9,011 bases of DNA from Tardiphaga sp. Its GTDB lineage: Bacteria; Pseudomonadota; Alphaproteobacteria; Rhizobiales; Xanthobacteraceae. Of this stretch, positions 5,972-9,011 are shown one piece after another. The notes below the pieces were generated by a model, which worked only from the letters and a program-made list of their open reading frames with translations, did not search any database and was not told where the DNA came from. The stretch spans positions 1 to 9,011 of the forward strand of contig JAQGJF010000619.1 of the NCBI GenBank assembly GCA_028290765.1. Direction: 5' to 3'. Position numbers and translations under genes: made by a program. Each line of letters opens with the position of its first letter. Within the stretch, counting starts at the first letter, position 1.

Positions 5972-7321
5972 TCAGATCAGGCGCTGCACCTTCCGCTTGC
6001 GCCAGACCAGCACGTAATAGCTCATCTGCAAAAGGAACATGGCGCAGAAGCAGATCGGATAGGCGGCCCAGACGCCCTCGATCCCGATGACGTGGCTCAG
6101 CACGATAGCGGAGGGGATCTCGATGAGGGCAATGGCGACAATCGACAAGCCCAGCGGGGCGAACACGGTGCCGCTGGCCCGCATCATGCCGGAGAAGGTC
6201 GTCGCCATGCCGAACGCCACCGAACTCCACAACACGATGTGGAGCAGACGCAGCGAAAGCTCGAGTACGGCCGGATCTGTAATGAAAAGACCCATGATCG
6301 GGCGCGCGAACAGATAGCCCAGCGCCACCAGGGTGCCGGTCAGGACGAGATTCATCAGCAATCCGGTGCGCACGATGGCGCCGAGCCGGTCGGTATTGCC
6401 GGCGCCGATGGCCTGGGCACCGAAAATCGACACCGCGATCGAAATCGACAGCGCCGGAAACCGGGTGTAGCTCAACACCTGGTTGACGGCGCCATAGGCC
6501 GCGGTGGCGTTGGAGCCGAAGCCGTTGACGAGGCCGAGCAGCACCAGTTCGGCCAGCGACATCACGATCATGCCGAGCGCGGTGGGAATGCCGATCCGCA
6601 GAATCTTGCGCAGAAGCACGCCGTCCAACCGGATGGCGCGAAGAAATACCATGTCCGGCGCCAGCGGATGGTTCTTGCGGCGCAGATAGGCCGCGAGCCA
6701 CACGAGCGTGAGCGCGGTGGATCCCGCCGACGCCCAGGCGGCGCTGGCAACGCCCGATCTGGGCAGGCCGAACCAGCCCTGGATCAACGCCGGCGTGATG
6801 GTGAGGCCGAGGATGGTGGACAGCGCCAGCGCTAGCAGCGGCGTGACGGTATCGCCGACGCCGCGCGTCAGCGACGTCATCAGGATGAAAACGAAGATCA
6901 GCGGCATCATCAGCATCATGGCGCGGGCATAGGCGTCGGCCTGGTCGAGGATATCGGCGGGTGTCGCCAACGCGATCATCAAGGGACGGCTCAGCAGACC
7001 GCCGGACACGGCGACAAGGGCCGACAGCAGCAGCGTGACCGCGAGCGTGGTGCCGGCCACGGCCTTGACGGTGTCGCGCTCGCCGGCGCCCCAGGCCTGG
7101 CCGATCAGCACGCTGGCGCCGGAGCTCATCCCGATACCAAAGGCGATAATAAGGAACATCATCGGAAAGAACGCCGACGCGGCGGCCAGCGCATCGACCC
7201 CGATCATCTGGCCGAGATAGATGCTGTTGATGGTGCCGGACAATGATTGCAGCAGGTTGCTCAGCATCATCGGCGCGAGAAAGGCGAGAAAGGTCTGCCA
7301 AAGAGGTCTGGGAGCGGACAC
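5972..7321 (-). CDS. MATE family multidrug/toxin efflux transporter
   Basis: The 449-residue protein has the usual MATE length and about 12 hydrophobic segments in two homologous halves. The halves show matching motifs: GQAWGAGERD at 74-83 and GAQAIGAGNTD at 301-311, each after a Gly/Ser/Ala-rich helix. Residues 211-217 (AYLRRKN) begin the loop joining the halves. MATE proteins are inner-membrane antiporters that expel cationic or other organic compounds using a Na+ or H+ gradient; the coupling ion and substrates cannot be read here. Start: GTG at 7321 with AAGGA (7333-7329) seven bases upstream; the next methionine, at 18, would remove part of helix 1. The C-terminus ends in a basic cytoplasmic tail (WRKRKVQRLI). 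The gene begins 81 bases after the DUF2239 gene on the same strand, so shared transcription from the promoter at 8041-8069 is possible. Confidence 0.93.
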   Translation of the reverse strand: MSAPRPLWQTFLAFLAPMMLSNLLQSLSGTINSIYLGQMIGVDALAAASAFFPMMFLIIAFGIGMSSGASVLIGQAWGAGERDTVKAVAGTTLAVTLLLSALVAVSGGLLSRPLMIALATPADILDQADAYARAMMLMMPLIFVFILMTSLTRGVGDTVTPLLALALSTILGLTITPALIQGWFGLPRSGVASAAWASAGSTALTLVWLAAYLRRKNHPLAPDMVFLRAIRLDGVLLRKILRIGIPTALGMIVMSLAELVLLGLVNGFGSNATAAYGAVNQVLSYTRFPALSISIAVSIFGAQAIGAGNTDRLGAIVRTGLLMNLVLTGTLVALGYLFARPIMGLFITDPAVLELSLRLLHIVLWSSVAFGMATTFSGMMRASGTVFAPLGLSIVAIALIEIPSAIVLSHVIGIEGVWAAYPICFCAMFLLQMSYYVLVWRKRKVQRLI

Positions 7322-7402
7322 GGAGATTTCCTTGAAGACAAAGGCCGGATGGATCGCCGCGGCGACGGGCGTTCGATGATGTGTAGGACGACGTCGTGAC
7401 GA
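7322..7402. other. Gap between DUF2239 and MATE genes with two short palindromes
   Basis: The 81-base spacer contains two perfect palindromes, TCGCCGCGGCGA (7354-7365) and ACGACGTCGT (7388-7397). Neither is followed by a T run on the minus strand, so I do not call a terminator. They may be operator half-sites or chance in G/C-rich DNA. The MATE Shine-Dalgarno sequence lies at 7329-7333. Confidence 0.3.
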
Positions 7403-8014
7403 TCAGGCCGGCGGTTCGGTGAGATCGCCGAACGCGAGCTTGACGGCGTGGTCTCGGATGTCGACCGGCCACGCGGCGATCAGGCCGGCAAACCGGCCGC
7501 GATCGCCGGCGAACAACGCCCGCGCGGCCTCTTCGAAACCCGGCAGATTGCCCGCCATCACCGCCAGGAAATGATAGGCAGCGTCGCGCGCGGCGTCGCT
7601 GCGGTCCTTGTCGCCGCGGGCGCGGCGCGCTTGTTCAACCAGTTTGCGCAACGCCACGGACGCGCCGCCCGGCTGCGTACCGAGCCAGTCCCAATGTCGC
7701 GGCAGCAAGGTCACTTCGCGCGCGACCACGCCTAATCTGGGTCGGCCGCGTCCGCGCGGCTCGCTTGCGGACGGATCCGCCGGCGGCGGATCGGAGGATA
7801 CGGTCGTCGGCGGCAGGCGCTTGAGGATTTCGCTGCTGGTGCCGCGGAGGTTGAGATCGAGAGTCCGCCCTGTCGAATCGTTGAAGATCACGATGGTCGC
7901 GGTCAAATCGGCGTCGGCCGTCTTTTTGACGGCAAGGGCGACATCGGCCAGCGAACCGGAGACGAGCCGCTGCTCGCCTTCGAAAGCGGTAAATTGAGCG
8001 GGGGCCTGACTCAT
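7403..8014 (-). CDS. DUF2239-family protein, possible DNA-binding protein
   Basis: I recognise the 203-residue protein as DUF2239 from its central block GRGRPRLGVVAREVTLL followed by PRHWDWLGTQPGGASVALRKLVEQARR. The family has no established function that I know of. Residues 1-68 look alpha/beta, residues 69-85 are a Pro/Ser-rich linker, and the rest is mostly helical. Two things suggest nucleic-acid binding. PRGRGRP at 86-92 contains the RGRP core of an AT-hook. Residues 99-131 read like a ribbon-helix-helix unit: a short strand, a helix at PRHWDWL, a glycine turn, then a second helix ending in basic residues. Both are my reading and not known facts. ATG at 8014 has AAGGA (8027-8023) eight bases upstream. 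A near-consensus promoter with a duplicated motif lies directly in front. The gene is divergent from a glutathione S-transferase gene and upstream of a MATE gene. Confidence 0.85.
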   Translation of the reverse strand: MSQAPAQFTAFEGEQRLVSGSLADVALAVKKTADADLTATIVIFNDSTGRTLDLNLRGTSSEILKRLPPTTVSSDPPPADPSASEPRGRGRPRLGVVAREVTLLPRHWDWLGTQPGGASVALRKLVEQARRARGDKDRSDAARDAAYHFLAVMAGNLPGFEEAARALFAGDRGRFAGLIAAWPVDIRDHAVKLAFGDLTEPPA

Positions 8015-8040
8015 TGGGCAAATCCTTGCTAGAGGCCGTA

Positions 8041-8069
8041 TTTGTATCCGGGTAAATATAACCTGTCAA
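8041..8069 (-). promoter_or_regulatory. Sigma-70-type promoter of the DUF2239 gene
   Basis: On the minus strand the -35 box is a perfect TTGACA (8069-8064). A spacer of exactly 17 bases (8063-8047) leads to the -10 box TACAAA (8046-8041), four of six matches to consensus. Transcription should start near 8034, giving a leader of about 20 bases that contains the Shine-Dalgarno sequence (8027-8023). The arrangement points to a strong promoter that would need repression, which agrees with the repeated motif overlapping it. Confidence 0.7.
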
Positions 8070-8084
8070 TAAGACCCGGGTAAA
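8046..8084. promoter_or_regulatory. Duplicated 11-bp operator-like motif in the divergent region
   Basis: ATCCGGGTAAA (8046-8056) and ACCCGGGTAAA (8074-8084) match at 10 of 11 bases in the same orientation and start 28 bp apart. The first copy fills much of the spacer of the DUF2239 promoter and touches its -10 box; the second lies five bases upstream of its -35 box. The centre of the second copy is the palindrome ACCCGGGT. Flanks of both are A/T-rich. This looks like a two-site operator. The binding protein is not identified: it could be the DUF2239 protein itself or a regulator encoded elsewhere. Confidence 0.6.
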
Positions 8085-8161
8085 ATATGGATGCTCGCTT
8101 GTCTCGACATTCCCCGGTGCCGCTGGCACCACGGGGGGACTGCTCCGGCGCGAGGGAACCC

Positions 8162-8827
8162 ATGCTCACCGTCCATCATCTCAATAATTCGCGTTCCCAG
8201 CGCGTATTGTGGCTGCTCGAAGAACTCGGCGTGCCGTACGAGATTGTGCGCTATCAGCGGCAATCGAACATGCTGGCGCCGCCGGAGCTGCGCGCCATTC
8301 ATCCGCTCGGCAAATCGCCCGTCATCACCGACAACGGCAATACCATCGCCGAGTCCGGCGCGATCGCCGAATACATCATCGACACCTATGGCGAGGGCCG
8401 GCTCGTTCCGCCGCCGAAGACACCGGAGCGGCTGCGCTATACCTACTGGCTACATTATGCGGAAGGCTCGGCGATGCCGCCGCTGCTGTTGAAGCTGCTG
8501 TTCACGCTGATGCCGAAGCGGTCGCCGGCGCTGCTGCGTCCGCTGGTGCGCAAGGTCACCAACGGAGCGCTGTTCACGCTGGTCAATCCGCAGCTCAAGC
8601 AGCACATGGCGTTCTGGGAAAGCGAACTTGCGAAAAGCGAGTGGTTCGCCGGCCAGGAATTCACCGCCGCCGACATCCAGATGAGCTTTCCGTTAGAGGC
8701 CGCGGCGGCGCGCGCCGGGCTCGACCAGGGGCATCCGAAGGCGATGGCGTTCCTGGCGCGGATTCACGCCCGCCCGGCCTATGCCCGCGCACTCGAAAAG
8801 GGCGGGCCATATACGGTGGGTCGTTAA
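8162..8827 (+). CDS. Glutathione S-transferase
   Basis: The 221-residue protein has a complete cytosolic GST fold. The N-terminal thioredoxin-like domain starts MLTVHHLNNSRSQRVLWLL, with Ser10 or Ser12 where glutathione is activated. HPLGKSPVI follows with the cis-proline at Pro53, then AESGAIAEYI, whose Glu64-Ser65 pair binds the gamma-glutamyl group. The helical C-terminal domain contains EFTAADIQMSFP, the usual N-capping box. It conjugates glutathione to electrophiles or performs a related glutathione reaction in the cytoplasm; the substrate is not evident. ATG at 8162 is chosen because GAGGG lies five bases upstream and the first strand then starts normally. An in-frame ATG at 8087 would add 25 residues of poor character and overlap the operator-like motif. 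The gene diverges from DUF2239, and its TAA overlaps the stop of the convergent gene. Confidence 0.92.
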   Translation: MLTVHHLNNSRSQRVLWLLEELGVPYEIVRYQRQSNMLAPPELRAIHPLGKSPVITDNGNTIAESGAIAEYIIDTYGEGRLVPPPKTPERLRYTYWLHYAEGSAMPPLLLKLLFTLMPKRSPALLRPLVRKVTNGALFTLVNPQLKQHMAFWESELAKSEWFAGQEFTAADIQMSFPLEAAAARAGLDQGHPKAMAFLARIHARPAYARALEKGGPYTVGR

Positions 8828-9011
8828 GTCGACTTCTGAACCCCTTCGACCGAAGGCAGCGGCTTGACGCTGACGCCCGGCGGGGCCACGTCATCGTCCG
8901 GCACGAAGAAATCCGACATCAGGGATACCGACGGATCGACGCGGTAGGGCTCGAAATCGCGCACGCCGCTGTTGTATAGCACCTTGTCGTCGATGCAGAA
9001 CTGGCCGGTGA
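8824..9011 (-). CDS. C-terminal fragment of an SDR-family oxidoreductase (enters from right edge)
   Basis: Reading the minus strand from the right edge gives 61 complete codons with no stop until TAA at 8826-8824. The peptide begins TGQFCIDDKVLYNSGVRDF, continues EPYRVDPSVSLMSDFFVPDD, and ends in a Pro/Val-rich tail. TGxFxIDDxVLxxxGVxDFxxYxVDP followed by a short DFF/DLF segment is, as I recall it, the ending of the SDR group that includes HSDL2-like and citronellol/citronellal-dehydrogenase-type proteins. The Rossmann core and active site lie outside the window, so activity cannot be judged. Third-position G/C bias supports real coding. The stop codon shares three bases with that of the glutathione S-transferase gene on the other strand, leaving no room for a terminator between them. 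Confidence 0.72.
   Translation of the reverse strand, partial: TGQFCIDDKVLYNSGVRDFEPYRVDPSVSLMSDFFVPDDDVAPPGVSVKPLPSVEGVQKST

Noticed and set aside
5900..6835. A 311-codon plus-strand open frame
   Set aside because: Antisense to the MATE gene, very rich in His, Gln, Arg and Gly, with no family motif.
5247..7472. A 741-codon minus-strand open frame that looks like a fusion protein
   Set aside because: Only its last 202 codons form a recognisable protein, the isomerase. The upstream part is Arg/His-rich and overlaps the MATE gene on the same strand in another frame. A TTG with a strong Shine-Dalgarno sequence marks the true start.
8087..8161. 25-residue N-terminal extension of the GST
   Set aside because: It overlaps the operator-like motif, lacks a good ribosome site, and the GST fold begins cleanly at the ATG at 8162.
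8209..8979. A 256-codon plus-strand open frame reaching past the GST stop
   Set aside because: Out of frame with the GST motifs and made of Ala/Arg/Gly-rich sequence. The end region is better explained by the minus-strand SDR fragment.

Overview
The window looks like a chromosomal stretch from a high-GC alphaproteobacterium, most likely of the Bradyrhizobium/Rhodopseudomonas/Afipia group (Nitrobacteraceae). The reasons are strong G/C preference at third codon positions, Rhizobiales-type protein families, and two intergenic repeat types that I associate from memory with those genomes. No database search was possible, so family names rest on recognised motifs. I see no rRNA, tRNA, CRISPR array, transposase or phage gene.

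Region 1-3344 (+ strand) holds three exported or apparently exported proteins: the 3' part of a PQQ-dependent sugar (sorbosone-type) dehydrogenase, a secreted di-haem cytochrome c of the c4 type, and a Tat-exported SMP-30/gluconolactonase-family lactonase. Together they suggest a periplasmic aldose-oxidation set: dehydrogenase makes a lactone, the cytochrome takes the electrons, the lactonase opens the ring. The dehydrogenase and cytochrome genes are separated by a terminator-like hairpin and an interspersed repeat, so they need not share one transcript.

Region 3345-3419 is a convergent gap with a strong hairpin at 3371-3400.

Region 3420-8014 (- strand) reads, in transcription order, DUF2239-family protein, MATE efflux transporter, DsbA/GST-kappa-fold isomerase (2-hydroxychromene-2-carboxylate isomerase family), a short-chain dehydrogenase-like protein without the catalytic tyrosine, and a ketopantoate-reductase-like (ApbA/PanE) protein. 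The isomerase and SDR genes are only 28 bp apart and are probably co-transcribed. A heptamer repeat with inverted arms lies between the SDR and ApbA/PanE genes. Three of the five genes start with GTG or TTG, each behind a clear Shine-Dalgarno sequence.

Region 8015-8161 is a divergent control region. It has a near-consensus sigma-70 promoter for the DUF2239 gene and an 11-bp motif present twice, once inside the promoter spacer and once just upstream of the -35 box. A glutathione S-transferase gene leaves in the other direction (8162-8827, +). Its stop codon overlaps the stop of a convergent gene that enters from the right edge (8824-9011, -), which looks like the C-terminus of another SDR oxidoreductase.

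The parts most worth a second look are the DUF2239 gene with its repeated operator-like motif, the tyrosine-less SDR paired with an isomerase, the ApbA/PanE paralogue with altered active-site positions, and the periplasmic sugar-oxidation set. Nothing here is a clear-cut new system.
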